Assembly: GCA_001179505.1 (NCBI GenBank)
Contig: CDMY01000267.1
Span: 67,997 to 131,996, forward strand
DNA: 64,000 nucleotides
From: Vitrella brassicaformis
Lineage: Eukaryota; Sar; Vitrellaceae
Reading direction: 5' to 3'
The translations under genes and the position numbers were made by a program. The stretch's first letter is position 1. Each line of letters opens with the position of its first letter. The notes below the pieces were generated by a model. That model ran no database searches. It was not told the DNA's origin and was given only the letters and a program-made list of their open reading frames with translations. This document shows, piece after piece, positions 33,929 to 47,271 of the stretch.

Positions 33929-36084
33929 TCACACCCATCCGACTCGTCTCTCGATCCGCTGGAAAAGGTCCAGCCGCTCGCCCGTCCGGCTGTCCGTCCA
34001 CAGTTTCACGGGGTGCGGTGCGATGCCGCGGGCCGGGTTGCCCACCAAACGCTCGTTGCCCTTGGTCTGCAGGCACACATAGACACACACATACGAGAGA
34101 GAGAGGGAGACTTGTACTTATGGAAAAGGCCCGGTGGCTCCCTCTTGCCTGACCTACCTTGATGATCAAGGCCGCGTAGGAGATATGCTGTCGGATGTCG
34201 GCAGCGATGTCAAACATCTTGGCCTTTTCGTACCCGTTGAGGCTGGGGATGTCATAGCTGTCCTGCAGGTGCGGCTCAGCGGCTTCGCCCATGCCTTTGG
34301 CCAGCACGACTGCCGGGACGCCGTGGGCCGCCTCGAGGTGCTTGAAGAGAGGCGAGTGGAAGGCGGCGTCCTTGCCCTTGAGCCAGCGGACCGACCGCAG
34401 GGCGTCGTTGACTACCTTCTCCAACTCACGGCGCACCTGCCTCCGACGCACCCGCTCCGCCTCGGCCTCGGCCTCCTTCGTGTCCTTCTTGTCCTCACGG
34501 GTCCTCGCAGCCTCCTCTTTGCTCCTGGCTGCACGAGTCGCCTGACAACCACCCAGCCAGCCAGCCACAAAGGTAAGCACCATATGAGAATACACACAAG
34601 TCTCCTCCTCACTGACTGACGCACCTGTTCGATTCTTTTGGCCGCTGTCTCCATGGCCGCCTCTGCCGGCGACAGGCGCTTCCTCTTCCCCCCTGCAGCC
34701 GGCTGTTGGCCACCGGCATCACCCTGCGCTGGCAAGATGCTGCCCAGGCCGCCCTCCCCAATCAACACTCGCAGACGATCTAGTGGAATGGCCGGATGCA
34801 ACGCCGCCATGGACAATGGCCTCAGGTGGGCCTCCCCCCCGTCCACACTGACCGCCTCGTTGACGTGCACCTTGCCCCCATGGCGGCACAGCCATTTGAT
34901 GGTCGCAGTGCCGCTCGCATGATGGCCGCGGTGGGACGCTGCTGCGACGTGCAGGGGCCGCCAGCCCTGCTAGTCCTGGGTGTGGATGAGGGCAGCTCCT
35001 CCCTTGGCGTGCAGCAGATCGAGCAGCTGCTCCTGCCGCTTGGGGTCCCTCAGGGGCAGCTCACAGAAACGGTGGAGGGCCGTTTGGAGGTTGGAGTCGG
35101 TCTCGGTGGCCAGGGAGGGGTCGGCGGACAGCAGTGACTCAGCAATGCGCACCTTGTTTTCGTCGGAGACGGTCTTGGCCTCAGCGAGGGCGTGAAGCAG
35201 GCCTTGGCCGGCCAGCTGCGGTCGGCCCTTCAGCAGAGCATCGACAGCTTCACACATGCCCCTCTCCACAGCTGTCTTGCGGGCCATCCCTCCACCCATC
35301 CCCTCCCCGACGTCCATGTCCACGTCTCCGTGCGCACCACGGCTGGCGGCGCGGGCGACGGACTTTGTTCTTCTTTCTCTTGTGGAGGGGCTCCTCGTCC
35401 TCGTCTTGGTCGATGAGGGCTGCCGCATGGATGTCAGTGTCGTCCACCTCGGCCTTGGCAGTCCGACGCTGCTGGGCGGCTGCATGGCGGGGGGGCTTGT
35501 TGGCCTTCGTTGACAGCATGTCGTTCTCTTCCTCAGCCATCATCTCGACATCCTCGCCCTCCCCATCGGCCATCTGGACATCCCCCGTCTCCCGACTCCC
35601 CTTGCCCCTCGCCCGGCCCGTCCTCGCAGCGGGCTGCCGTGCGGCTGCCCTTGCGGGTTTGTTGTGGTTGGCGTCCGTCTTCCCATCCCTTTGGTCTTTC
35701 TTGGGGGCTGACGTCTTCTTTTTGTGTCCCTTCGGAGCGGCCTTGTTGAGGCGCTCGTCGTCTTCGGCATTGCTGAAGGGGTGGAGGTCGTAGAGGCGGA
35801 TGGCCCCGGTGGATGCGGCCGCTGCAGCAAGTCGAGCTGCCTCCTGGGCCTCTCTCTCCAGCTCCTTGGCGGCGACCTGCACCGATAATCCACACACAGA
35901 GAAGAAAAACAAAGTGACAATGAGGTCATGCAGACAGCCTCGATATGGCTACAGGCAGGCATGAAATGGGCCCGTGGATGTGCGTGGATGTGCTCTTCAT
36001 GTGGTGACAAAGGATGAGACGGCGCCCCCACCACCCGTCCGTGCGGTCGTTTCCCCTTGTCCTCACCTGCGCGCGGGTCAGCAT
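33929..36084 (-). pseudogene. Ankyrin-repeat gene interrupted by a frameshift and an in-frame stop
   Basis: Exons: 36067-36084 (MLTRAQ), 34625-35876, 34158-34541, 33929-34066. Exon 2 first encodes a basic/acidic low-complexity nuclear-looking region (KKNK, DQDEDEEP), then ankyrin-type repeats (TALHRFCE; QGWRPLHVAA; LRPLSMAALHPAIP). The last exons encode a charged helix (EAEAERVRRRQVRRELEKVV) and end RIERRVGWV. Two defects are seen: the exon is 1 nt out of frame between the first half and the repeats (switch near 35340-35380), and a TAG at 34970-34972 sits inside the otherwise continuous ankyrin frame, just before QGWRPLHVAA. Either the gene is decaying or the assembly has errors here; downstream splice phases are still intact, which favours recent damage or sequencing error. 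The function of the family is not recognised. Confidence 0.6.
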
Positions 36085-36485
36085 CCTGTCAGCGACGGGT
36101 GAACTCCTGCCCCTCCAATAAGCGACTTGTTGGGCTGCAGAACTTGCTGCAGAGGCCCTCGAGAATGCACACTGCACTGCACGGCAGCGGACAAGAGAGT
36201 GACCGCGTGAAGGAACGGCTCCTTGTTGACCAAAGGAGAACTGATTTTCTGAAGGCTTTGAACAGAGGAATGGACACTGGAAATGGGGGCTGAGAGACTT
36301 CGGCCAATTTAGTCTTGATGCTCGCATCCCGTTTCACGGGGGTCACGATCGCAATCTCTCGTGTGTCTGTGCATTTGTAAGGTAGGTACGGTGAGAGCGA
36401 TACAAGGGAGCGATACCTCATCACATTCACCCATCCATCCATCCATTCATTCATCCATCCATCCAGTGGTGCATATGCAGATCAG

Positions 36486-39430
36486 ATGTCGCGTGTTGAC
36501 TGGGGGTCGGTGGTGCACCACGTGGCCACCATCGAGCCCAAGAAGTACCGGAAAAACCCTCCCTCAGACATCCCCACAGCCCTGGCGGCAGGGTACGACC
36601 TCGTCGCGCGCGAGCGCTCATGCGACTCGCACAAGGAGGCCAACGCAAAGGCCAAGCAGCCGCGAGTGAGCGAGGAGGGCGTCGACATGGCAAACGAATC
36701 GGTGAGCGAACATTATCCAACAAACAACAGCCGCCCATCTGCCGTTTGTGGTTGTTGTGCCAGGATAAGGTTGCTGGCGTTGGTTTGGCTGACCTCGAGG
36801 CTGAGACCGTCTATGAAGTCGGCGACTTCCTCACCACCCTCCAGCGCAAGCCGCTGTCGCTCGTGTGCCGGCAGCTGCACAAGATGACCACCGACGCCAC
36901 ATACGGCGTCCTCTACCGTGACCTCACCATCTCCGTGCTCGAACACGACTACTGGAAGAAGATCAACCTCACCGACACTCTCAAAACACGACTGGTGAGT
37001 GAGTGAGTGAGTGAGTGAGTGGGCGGCTGGGTGGGGATGGTGGACGAATGCATGATGGATGTGTATCTCGTGTGTGTGTGTGTGTGTGTGTGTATGAGTC
37101 AGAGTAAGATCAAGACGGCGTTCATCGAGACTTACGGCCACAATGATGTGCTGCCGTCTGCTGTGGATCACATCGAGGCGTCCAAGGCCACGCTCATCCA
37201 CATCGGTGTCGACGACCCGGCGCGTCGGTGCCACAACCGATTCGGCAATAGAGAGGGGGCGGGGGAGGGAGAGGGGGAGGAAGGTAGGGAGCCGGTGGTG
37301 TTTGAGAAGACCCAGCAGCTACACATCACCCACACACGCTACCTAGACCTAGTCAAGTAAGGACAAGAGGGGCGGGGTTGGCTGCAGAGATGCAAACGTG
37401 TGTTGTGCGGTGTGTGGCGGGTGTCGTGTGTTGTGTGTCATCTGAAGGGATCGCAAGTGGGTGTTTCCGAGTTTGGAGGTGCTGAGTGTGGGCAAGGTGT
37501 GCGTTGGGACTTATCCCTACAGCAGCCACCTGCCGGCCGTCACCCACATCGTGTCAGCTTCGCGCGAGGTCACATCCATCAAGGCCGATGTCATCCATGC
37601 CACAGAGGGAGACGAGTGGCAGGCATTCACCAGGTAGACACAATTGAACGACAAAACAATCTCATCACACACACAAATGTTTTCTTCCCTCTTTGTGTGT
37701 GCGTGCGTGTGGATGTCAGTTCGTTGAGTGGTTGCCCCAAGCTCACGAGCATCAGCGGCCTCCATCTCGTTCTGAAAGGCTACAGAGAACCTAAGTGAGC
37801 TGGGCGACAAGATAAATGGCTGGCATAGACACACCATGTATGCGTCTGTGGTGCTCCGGGTCAGCCGCGTTGAGAACATCTACGATCCACTGGGCCGCCT
37901 CACCAGGGCACTCGACACCAATTGGCGCACCGAACACATGAAAGGTGGGTAGGTGGGGGTGGGCAGATTAACACCACACAGGGCGGTACTCCTTGCTGAC
38001 TGTGTCATCTCTCCTCTGTCATCTGTGGTGTGCAGACGTGCCCAAGACCATTACCATTCACCATCGCTTCTCGTCCGGCCCCGACTTCAGTCGCCAGCTG
38101 ACCGACCGCAGCGGCCCCAACCACTTCGCCCTCGCCGACCTCCTCACCTGGGCCGAGGAGACCAAATGCCAAATCGTGTGGAGGCCACGGTGACTGAGAC
38201 ATGCAGCAACAAATGCATCGCAGACAGAGACGGGCACAGGCTGTTGTGTGTGTGCTGTGCAGAGAGGATGACCATTTCAAGCGTTGCAGCTGGGACACAG
38301 ACAGCCCCCCGCGTTATGACGACATCGTCATCGACTGCGGCAAGGAGGGAGCCGACACACCTCCGGCCCCGCACAGACGTGTAGCCCAGCTCATCACCGA
38401 CCTGACGACCGAATGCGACGCGGTGAGAGAGGGAGGGAGGGAGGCGGGGAGAGGGGGAGAGGGGGAGAGAGACGCCTGTTCATGTCTGCCCTTCTCCTGC
38501 CTCCCTCTGTTTCCCTAGGTCAAGTTTGTGTACGGCGGTGCTCCCCTGCACGACACGTGGGGGCAGCTGCTGACACTTCCCGCGGCCACCAAGCTCTCCA
38601 TCTGCCCCCAACGCTACGCCACCCCCGTCCGCCAGCTCACCACGAGCATCCCCGAGTGGCTGGTGGCCCAGGACCACAACGGCAACAACACACACCTCCC
38701 GGCCATCAAGCACCTCTACATCGACGCATCGAGCAGCGGGTCTGGAACCAACCGTGCCCAAAACAACGCCCTGCCGACCGGTGCTGAGGCTGGGAGGCTG
38801 GAGGAGCTGCTGGGCAGCCTGGCGGGGGTGCGTGAGGTGTGGCTCGGGGCACTGAGCCTTCGCACCGTGTCGCAGTGTGTGTCGTATCTGCATGCCCGTG
38901 AGTTAGATGAGTTGCACATCTGCCGGTGGGATGCGTCAGATGCGCTGCCCGACTCATCGCACACGCCGGTGCCTAAGCTAGCCTACCCTGCCGTCAAATC
39001 GTTGCGCGTGTGGAATGAGTCTGAGATGAGCAAGGGGTGTGTTCGGTCTGTGCTGTCTCTCGTCATGTCCATCAAGCCAGCCAAAGCCAGCATCGACCTG
39101 AAGCCCACAACAGAGTCGATCGCACCAGGCAAGGCGCGACGCACCTACTCTGGCAGCTTCAACCCGAGCCACTCGAAGGAGCTGACGGCTTTGCTGCGGG
39201 AGGCAGAGAGGACGGTGGGGTCGGTGTACAGTGTAGTGTCGTCATCGTGTGAGGTGGATATGGTGGATGACTGGTACATGAACACGATGCATATGGAGCT
39301 AGTGTTGAAGGAGGGGGGCGAGGGAGACAAGAGGGGCAAGAAGGGCAAGGGGGGAAAAGGGGAACAAGAAAGGCAACAAGGCCAAGTGAGGGAAGCGAGG
39401 GGGAGGGAGATGGATGCAGACGGAGGATAG
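36486..39430 (+). CDS. F-box-like protein, member of a local paralogue pair
   Basis: Nine exons (36486-36701, 36764-36994, 37103-37356, 37448-37633, 37720-37794, 37865-37944, 38036-38189, 38263-38422, 38519-39430) total 2268 nt, 755 aa. A degenerate F-box is suggested at residues about 85-130: FLTTLQRKPLSLVCRQLHKM followed by YGVLYRDLTI, the usual L..VCR..(12-20 aa)..LY+.ltI pattern. The rest alternates hydrophobic strands and helices (SLEVLSVGKV, PKLTSISGLHL, AIKHLYIDAS), suggesting a solenoid, perhaps irregular LRR. The C-terminus is a Lys/Gly-rich charged tail. The gene at 60238-63379 is a clear paralogue along the whole length. If the F-box is real it would be a substrate adaptor of an SCF ubiquitin ligase; this is inference. 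Confidence 0.7.
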
Positions 39431-40624
39431 CATGTATGGCTTGCCGGCAGCCGATGGGCCGGCCATCTCACTCACTGCTACATCCATGGAATGGACACAT
39501 TAATCGCATGTTCCCGTGTTTCGTGTCTCCTTGTGTGTGTGCATACCCCCACCCCTCTTCTAATTCGCCATTGCGCGTGCGTGAGGATGGCCTACCACAG
39601 CCATTCAGCACGCCGCCATTCTACTCTTGACGTGTGTGTGTATGTGTGCGGTGGGTTGGGTTCATCGGCTGTGGTCTCATTTTTTGGTCAGGGGATGGGC
39701 CGACTCACTGACTGACTCACTCCCTCACTCGCGTGTGTGGCCCGAACGGCCGCAATCGCGTGTGTGCATGTCTCCATGGCTGCCTCCATCTCTCTCTGTC
39801 TGCACCTCCCCATCCCATCCCCCCTGCCAATTCGCTGTCGTGCGTGTGGGTGTGACCGACCGACACCCATCCGAAGGAGGGGGTCATATGTGTGTGTGTG
39901 GCCGCTGGGATGGCTTACCACGGCCATCCAGCAACCACACACGTCTCTTTGTATGTGTGTTGTGGATGGGTGTGGGCATCGGACTGACTGCAATGGATGC
40001 GGAGGCAATGGGCCAGCTGGAGCTGTTGATTGATAATGCATGTGTGGAACCATTGTGTTTGTCCATTTGCGGACCATGACAACCATCATGGTCCGCACGC
40101 ACGACACACACACACACACACACGAGTTCCCTCCGCTACACATTGCTTTATCCACAGCCAGCCCGTCGCAAGCATGTGTCTCCCCCTCCCTCCAGGCATC
40201 AGTAAGTCGACCGAGGTGAGGCGCTGCAGCAGCCCTCACTCGGTTGGCCAATGGATGGCGGGGGCAAGGGATGCACACAAACAAATCGGGAGCTTTCAAC
40301 CTGTACAAGCGCAGTGCGCATCCCCATCCCCCATTCCCTCTCCCTCCCCCTCTCTCTTGAGCTCGTCTCAATGCATCAAGGCTACCCGCGGTCGTGTGTG
40401 TGTGTGTGTTCATTATCTGTCAGTCATTGAAGAGGATGAATGCACACACAACGACCCGTACCATCCGATGGATACATCAAAGCAGCCAGGCAACGCACAG
40501 CACACTCATGGATCATTATGAATCACACAGTAGCGCCACCCAGACGCAGATCACATCGGTCACATGAGATCTACAGCCGAGGTTGATAATCGATGGGCCT
40601 CTCACCGATGTGTGTGAGAGGCCG
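39431..40624. other. Convergent intergenic region
   Basis: A 1.2-kb spacer with two imperfect copies of a GCC.(CA)..ATTCGC...ATGGCYTACCACRGCCAT-like block (about 39560-39610 and 39825-39930) and CA/TG repeats. No coding potential recognised. Confidence 0.45.
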
Positions 40625-42504
40625 TCATCCGGACGCTGAGCTACCAACAGCAGCTGCTGCACCCGCGCCCTCCGCCGTCCGCTGGCGCTTCCGCTGAGCA
40701 CACACAGCACACACACACACACACACCAGCAGCGCAGCCAATGAATGCAGCCAATGTGCATATGTTGTGTCAGGTCTTATTGTGTACCTGTTGGACGAAG
40801 AGGGCGAAGTCTGAGTCGATCCCCTCGCGGGCCTCGTCGTCATCGCTGTCGAGGTCCTCATCCTCGTCGTCGTCACGGTTGTGCTTGATGCGCCGGTGCT
40901 CCTCGTACAACTCACGAAGCACCTGACCGACCACCACCACCACCACCACAGCAGCAGCAGCAGCAGCAGTTGGGCTGTCAGTGTCGTGCAGTGTTGTGTT
41001 GTGTTGTGTCGTGTTGTGTTCATCTCTCTCTCTCTCTCTCTCTCTCACGTTAGGTTTGGTGGTAAGTGCTTCGACGGCAGGGTCGTCCTCATCTGTGAGA
41101 TCCAGGGGCGCCGCACTGGCCATCGCCGCGGGCACGGCAGCCTTGACCTCACGCTTGCGCACCACCTTCACACGCAGCCCTGCATGTGGAGGCACGCACT
41201 CACCCTGTGTGTGTGTGTTATATGGTACGTACCGTCCTCGGTGCGGCCAGCAGCATCTATCTTGAGTGCACCCATCACGCCCTTGCGATTCTGCTCGTAC
41301 GACAAGTGGTCCACCAAATAGATCTTGCGCGTCCCTAGGGGGACACACACACACACGCATATGTACGTGTGTGCCACGAATCGCCGCCATACGCAGAATC
41401 AACAAGATTGCCGTTGCCTACCTATCTTTTTGATATTGAACCAGACGTCCACAGTGCCGTGTCTGTCCTTGAACTTGGGCAGCACCTTCAGCCCTGCGTC
41501 GGCGCCTGTCTCGGTGACGGCCGAGTGGGTCTTCTTGGCACTCTCGGGCACCTTCTCGGACGCCTGCACGCGAGAGAGGGAGGGCGTGTGTGGTCGTGTG
41601 TGCATATGGGCATGCATGTTGGCTGCAGGCAGGGTAGAGGTCACTCAAGTACCTTGTCGAACAGCTGGACGGTCTCCGGCAGGGGAGCCTTGCACTGCTC
41701 GCCATAGAACTCTGTGTTGGTCTTGTTCTCGATGCGCACCTTCCAGAACGGCACCGTGATCACCCCCTGCGCTTCCAGCCAGCTGACATACGCAGACCCA
41801 CACACACATACACGAGCAGCATGTAAGCAGATGGATGTCGGGCTGGGGTGTTCTCGCATGCAACGCGTACGCAGGATTGAACTGGCTCGCAGCAGCGTCT
41901 ATCGTGTCCGGCTTGCAAAATGTCTGGCGCAACAAACACACGCAGAGCACACGCAGCGAAGACACAACCACGTGCACACCAGCCAGCACCCGCACACCCT
42001 CCCTCACCCATCCACCCACCATTTGTTTGTGCTGCACACAGTAGCTATCCACCGATGCGTCCACCGACACCGGCGCGGTGGAGACCGTCTTGGAAGTGCC
42101 CGCAGGCAACGCCAGCCACTGGATCTGCAAGCCATCAAGCAGAGCTGGGGAGATGAGGAGATGGAGTCGGCTCCCCTATCACCTACCTTTTGGCCATCTA
42201 TCCACAGCTCCGCGCTCACCGGATACGCACGGTTGTTGCGCACAGTCACCTACAGGCAGGCCACACACTCATACATAAGGCACACCATCCCCACCACCAC
42301 ACAACCACACAACCACCACCACCGCGGCACCTGATAGGCTTGTCCAGGCTCCGCCACCACGTAGTCGACATCATGCGCCGGCTGGAGGTAGGGCAGTCGG
42401 CGGAGCGGCCTCCCAGGCTCCGCAACCGCAATCTCCTGGAACCAAGGCAACAGGACAAACGAATGCTCGTCGTCCATCGTGTAGAGCGACCATCTTGCGG
42501 CCAT
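40625..42504 (-). CDS. Unknown 367-aa protein with acidic C-terminal part
   Basis: Ten exons (42331-42504, 42187-42249, 42020-42124, 41871-41923, 41653-41782, 41422-41563, 41233-41334, 41049-41179, 40788-40922, 40625-40693) sum to 1104 nt with every phase consistent. The first 120 residues look like a beta-sandwich (QVTVRNNRAYPVSAELWIDG, LALPAGTSKTVSTAPVSV). The middle contains VWFNIKKIG and KIYLVDHLSYEQNRKGVMGA. The last third is strongly acidic (DDDEDEDLDSDDDEA) and ends in an Ala/Gly tail. No signal peptide or membrane span. The acidic tail and basic patches would suit a nuclear chaperone-like or chromatin protein, but I recognise no family. It is divergent from DDX24. Confidence 0.6.
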
Positions 42505-42811
42505 GCGTATCTACCACAAAGAGATTCTTGCAGCCATACGCGCGGTTTGGTGTACGCGTGATTGTGCCCTCCGCTGCTGGCGCCAGACATACTTCTCAGC
42601 TGCGTATTATTCACCTGCCGGCGCCGCCGGCCGAAGGTGCTGTGCTCGAAGCGGCGCTTCCCACCGTCAGCCAGCCGATGGCTATACAGTACCCATATGC
42701 CGATGGATCTGTCAATGCCGATGGATCTCTATCAGCTCTCTATCAACCTCACGCATGATGCACAGACAGGAGTCTCATCGCGCTGCCTGCATGAGTTGCG
42801 ATCGTTACGAA

Positions 42812-42823
42812 TTTGCGAGCAAA
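42812..42823. promoter_or_regulatory. TTTGCGAGCAAA in the divergent promoter of the 367-aa and DDX24 genes
   Basis: Identical 12-mer to 1248-1259. It lies between start codons 42504 (minus) and 43066 (plus). Confidence 0.45.
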
Positions 42824-43065
42824 TCATAGACAGAGCGGTTTCACGCAATGTCCTAGGCGTTGTCACCCTTCCCGAGTCTCCACAGCCGTCCATTTAGCGC
42901 AGAAGAGCGAGGAACTTCACCCGGAGAGAACTCAGGGCACCAAAGACCCGTCCCATCGTCACGCCCCCACCCGCGCTCTTCAAAGATCCCGGGCGGGCAC
43001 TATCTCCTGCGATTCATCCCTCTCCCATCTGACTGACTGTCTGTCTGACTGACTGACTGATTGTC

Positions 43066-46000
43066 ATGAAGCGCAGGAGGGAGGTGGGCGATGGATCTTC
43101 ATCCGATGGGCCTCATCCGCCCAAGTGGAAGGCCGTGACGCTGGATCCACAACTACTCAGCGGGTCAGGGACGAGATACGCATCAAGTTCATTCGTCCTT
43201 TTATTCACTCATTCATTCTGTTTGTTGTCATACTCTCTTGTGTTTACTCTCTTGTGTGTGTGTGTGCGTGTGTGTGTGCATGTTTGCTGCTGGCTGGTGG
43301 CCGTCATGCAGGCTGCAGGGTGAGGGCTTTTCGATGCTGGAGGAGCTCGACGAGGGTGAGGCGCCCATGGTGTTCCAACACAGGAGGGGCACAACCAGGA
43401 AAGAGGCCAACGACAAGAAGGGAGCCGCTCGCGACGCCGATGCTGCTGCTACTGTCGCCGATGGCCCCTCCAAGAGGAACAGAGAGATCAAGAAAAAGAA
43501 GAAGCCATCTTATCGCGATGATGACGCTCGGTAAGGCCGTCCCACACCACACCACACCACACCACACAAGCACAATCACGTCACGGAGGCCATCAGCGCC
43601 TCCACACAAGGCTGATTCCTCCCCGCCTGTTGCAGCGCTGCTCTGCTGAGAGCTCTCAAAGCCAAGAAGCGCTCTCAGGAGGCGTCTGCTGCCTCCCCCG
43701 CACCCGCCCCCGCCCCCGCCCCCGCCCGCCCATCTGCAGACGACCTGTGGGAAGAGCTTCCGTCACTGCTGGAGCGGCTGCCGGATTGGGAGTGCCTCGA
43801 CTACGGCGGAGAGGCCCTGCTGCACCCCGCTGTGCTGAGGGCCCTGCTGGACCGAGGCTTCACCACACCCACACCCATCCAGAAGGCCACACTCACGCCA
43901 GCACTCCGCGACCGCAAAGACATCGTTGGCGCCGCTGAAACGGTACACACAGACAGACAGACAGACAGACAGACAGGGAGAGGGAGGGAGGGAGGGGTAA
44001 GCGTGTCATCATTCTTTCTCTGTGTGTGTGTGTGTGTGTGTGAAGGGTTCCGGCAAGACGCTTGCCTTTGGCATCCCGATAGTGTGCAGTCTTTTGATCA
44101 GTGCGGACCGCAAGAAGCAGCGATACATTGAGAAGATGCACAAGAGGGCGGAAAGAGGCGAAGACGTCGACATGGACGCCGAACCCATGGCTGACGAGCC
44201 CATGCTGCGGTCGCTGGTCGTCCTGCCCTCACGCGAGCTGGCTGTCCAGGTGGCCGCGCACCTGCAGGCCATCATGGGTTACACTAACCTTAAGGTGAGC
44301 GTTGCGCGCCGCCCACCAGACAGACACTAGCGATGTCGTTCCGCATGTGTGTATGTGTGTGTGTGTGTGTGTCAGTGCGTGTGTGTGGTGGGCGGCATGG
44401 CGGTGCCGAAGCAACACCGTCTGCTGGACCAGAAGCCCCAGGTCCTCGTAGGCACTCCCGGCCGCCTGTGGGCGCTCACCGGAGGACTCAACCCTGCACT
44501 CTCGGTAACCTTTCACACACACACACGCACACACACACACACAGAGAAAGAGAGAGAGAGAGAAGTGCGCATGCACATTGATCAGGCCGGTGAGTCGCAT
44601 CCGTATCTGAGCGACCTGAGTGGTGTGCGTCACCTGGTGCTGGACGAGGCCGACCGGCTCATCGAGAAGGGACACTTCAGAGACCTCACGTCGCTGCTCG
44701 ACAAACTGTATACACAGTGCATGGCCAGAGGTGACCAGCCAGCCGACCACACACACACGCACACGGAGAGATGAGCCCAAAGGCAGGCCCGCTGTCTGTC
44801 TGTCTGTGTGTCTGTCTGTCTTCCTCTCTATCTGCAGATCAGCTGCAGGCGTTCGTCTTCTCCGCGACACTTGCAATGCCGCCGGTCAGACCCGCACACA
44901 CCACAGAGGAAGAGATATAACGCACCACCACAGCATCACAGCATCTTTATGTGTGTGCACACAGCGGCCCGACAAGTCTCTGCCACCCAAGAAGAAGAAG
45001 AAAAAGCAGAAGCAGAAAGACCTATCAGCCACCACCAGTGTGCCCGACGAGGGCTGCCTGGAGTTGCAGCCCCTGATGGAGCGGCTCCGCCTGCGCCCGA
45101 AGCGGCTCTTCACCGTCGACCTCACCACAAGCACACAGGATAAGACCACTTATGGTGGCGAGGATACCGATGCCGATGCCGGCAGTGGCGGTCTGGCGGG
45201 CGCACAGGGGGGAGTGGTTAAGGTGGAGAGGCAGCGGGTGGACAGAGAGGGGGCTGGGAAGGTCAAGGCGGTGAGAATGAGACAAGGAGGGTGGGAGGGT
45301 GGGAGGGATGGTGTGTCTGTGGGCTGAATGTGGGTCTCATTCAGGGTGTCAAGCTGCCCGAGGGGCTGATGCTGACGATGCTCCACTGCGCTTCCAAAGA
45401 CAAGGTAGGTGCACTGCGTCGAATCACCCACAGACACATGCCATCCCATCCACGTGTGGCGTGCTCCTTTGTCTGTCTGCTTCAGGAGATGCACCTGATG
45501 CTGTTCCTCCTGCAGTACTTCGCCAGCAGCCCAAGCGCATCGTCCGCGTCGCGTGTGCTGGTGTTCGTCAACGCCATCACCTATGTCTACCGACTCGACC
45601 CGCTACTCTCGCTTCTGCTGCACACCAGCGGCAACCACAGCAACGTCATGGTAGCCGGCCTCCACGCCAACCTCAAGCAGGCACAGCGACTCAAGCGCAT
45701 GGACAGGTGGGGGAGGCTATATAGGGGGATGGGTGGGTGGATGATGACTCTGTTTGCTCGTGCCTCGTTGCAGGTTTCGCTCCAGCGGTCGAGGTGTGTT
45801 GGTGTGCACCGACGTGGCTGCTCGAGGGCTGGATTTGCCGCAGGTGGATGCCGTGATCCACCTCCAGCCGCCAAGGGACCCGCCCACGTTCGTCCACCGC
45901 AGCGGCAGAACCGCTAGGGCACTCAGAGAAGGTGTGTGAGAAGTCCCGCTCGACTCGATACAATACCCCGCATGGATGTCATGTCTTCGGTCGTTGGCGC

Positions 46001-46717
46001 GCAGGTCTGTGCGTGTGTTTCTGCGGGCCTGGCGACGTGACTCACTGGAACCGCATATTCTCTGCCATTGGCCGCGACCCCAGACAAGCGCCGCCCCCAC
46101 CACAGATGGCCGCCGTCACATCCCGAGAAATTGCAGGTGGGCAATCCTTTGTTCAATCGCATGATGGAAAGAACCAAACCGGCCTGAATGTGTTTGTGTG
46201 TGTGGGCGGCCATCCATCCATCCATCCATCAGATGGTCGGCGCGTGTTTGCCCTGGCCAATGAGATAGAGAAGGCGGAGCACAAGGTGAGGGAACAGAGG
46301 AACATACGAGCCGCAACAGCGTCGATAAGTCGATATGTTTCTCGTTCAGATGAGCAAGGAGAAGAGGGAGAAGTCCTGGATGCAACGCACGGCAGAGGAG
46401 GTGGGTCAGCCAGCCAGGCAGGCAGGCAGACAAGCAGGCAGCCCATCTATGACACACGCCATATCCCCCCCATCCCTCAATTCCTTCTCTTCCTTCAGGC
46501 CGAGTTGCCCTGGAACGATGACGACCACGGCGGCCAAGACGATTCCGATGACGAACTATCGGTGGGTGAGTCAGTGAGCTGAGCGACTGCACTACGGTGG
46601 CACGTGTGTATGGGTGTGTCCTTTCAGACGAGTGAGAGTGCGCTTCGCCGTCGATTGTCCGAGCGGAGGGCGCAGCTGGAAGCCGAGCTGGAGAAGCTCT
46701 GCACGCAACTCGCCTAG
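43066..46717 (+). CDS. DDX24: DEAD-box RNA helicase, DDX24/Mak5 type
   Basis: Sixteen exons from 43066-43163 to 46628-46717 join to 2328 nt, 775 aa. Helicase motifs in order: Q-motif region [16 protein letters not shown], motif I AAETGSGKT, Ia [10 protein letters not shown], Ib [53 protein letters not shown]. The N-terminal [19 protein letters not shown] segment and long Lys-rich insertions between the DEAD motif and the second RecA domain mark the Mak5/DDX24 branch, which remodels pre-60S ribosomes in the nucleolus. The C-terminus is a coiled, charged tail ([13 protein letters not shown]). The intron splitting motif I (43943-44045) starts with (ACAG)n and ends with (TG)n. Confidence 0.92.
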
Positions 46718-47271
46718 CTACCCAGAGAGAGGCCGAGGGTCTGTTCCATCCTGTGGATTGATTGGACCATAGTCAGATTTCGATCCGTTCGTTCATGGCT
46801 GATGTCCTCTGTCGGACACACGATGCGCAAAAACACCTAAGTAATCTAATGCGATCGTGGTGTACGTGGCTTGACGAGCAGAGAGAGAGAGAGAGAGGCG
46901 CAAAAGAGCCACAACAATAGTGGCAAGCCACACTAGAGGTCATGCAGGTGCCTTCGCACCACGCCACACCACTTTCTGTCCTCCGGTCGCCAAGCTGCCT
47001 TTGCTGAGCTCAGCCCCCTCCCACACAGACACCTCGAACACACCTCAGTCTTTCGGCTTTGAAGGCCTTGCATGCCCCACACCCACCCTCACACCCTCAC
47101 TGTCTCCCTCCACCCCGCCATCCACCTGTGGATGGGACGGGATGGACGGATCACGCACACACAAAGAGTGTTGGGCTGACCCTACAGTAGTAAGTATACC
47201 AATTGATGAGTGGCATGAATCGCCTGTCTGTCTGTCTGTCTGTGTGCCTCTGCATGTGGGTGGGTCTAGAG
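46718..47271. other. Convergent intergenic region
   Basis: This spacer lies between the ends of DDX24 and the PITP-ORP gene. It carries a (GA)n at about 46880-46895 and (CTGT)n near 47226-47240; no gene seen. Confidence 0.5.

Noticed and set aside
39560-39930. Degraded gene or transposon from two imperfectly repeated blocks
   Set aside because: The blocks share only short CA-rich and GGCYTACCACRGCCAT-like strings, with no terminal inverted repeats or coding potential.
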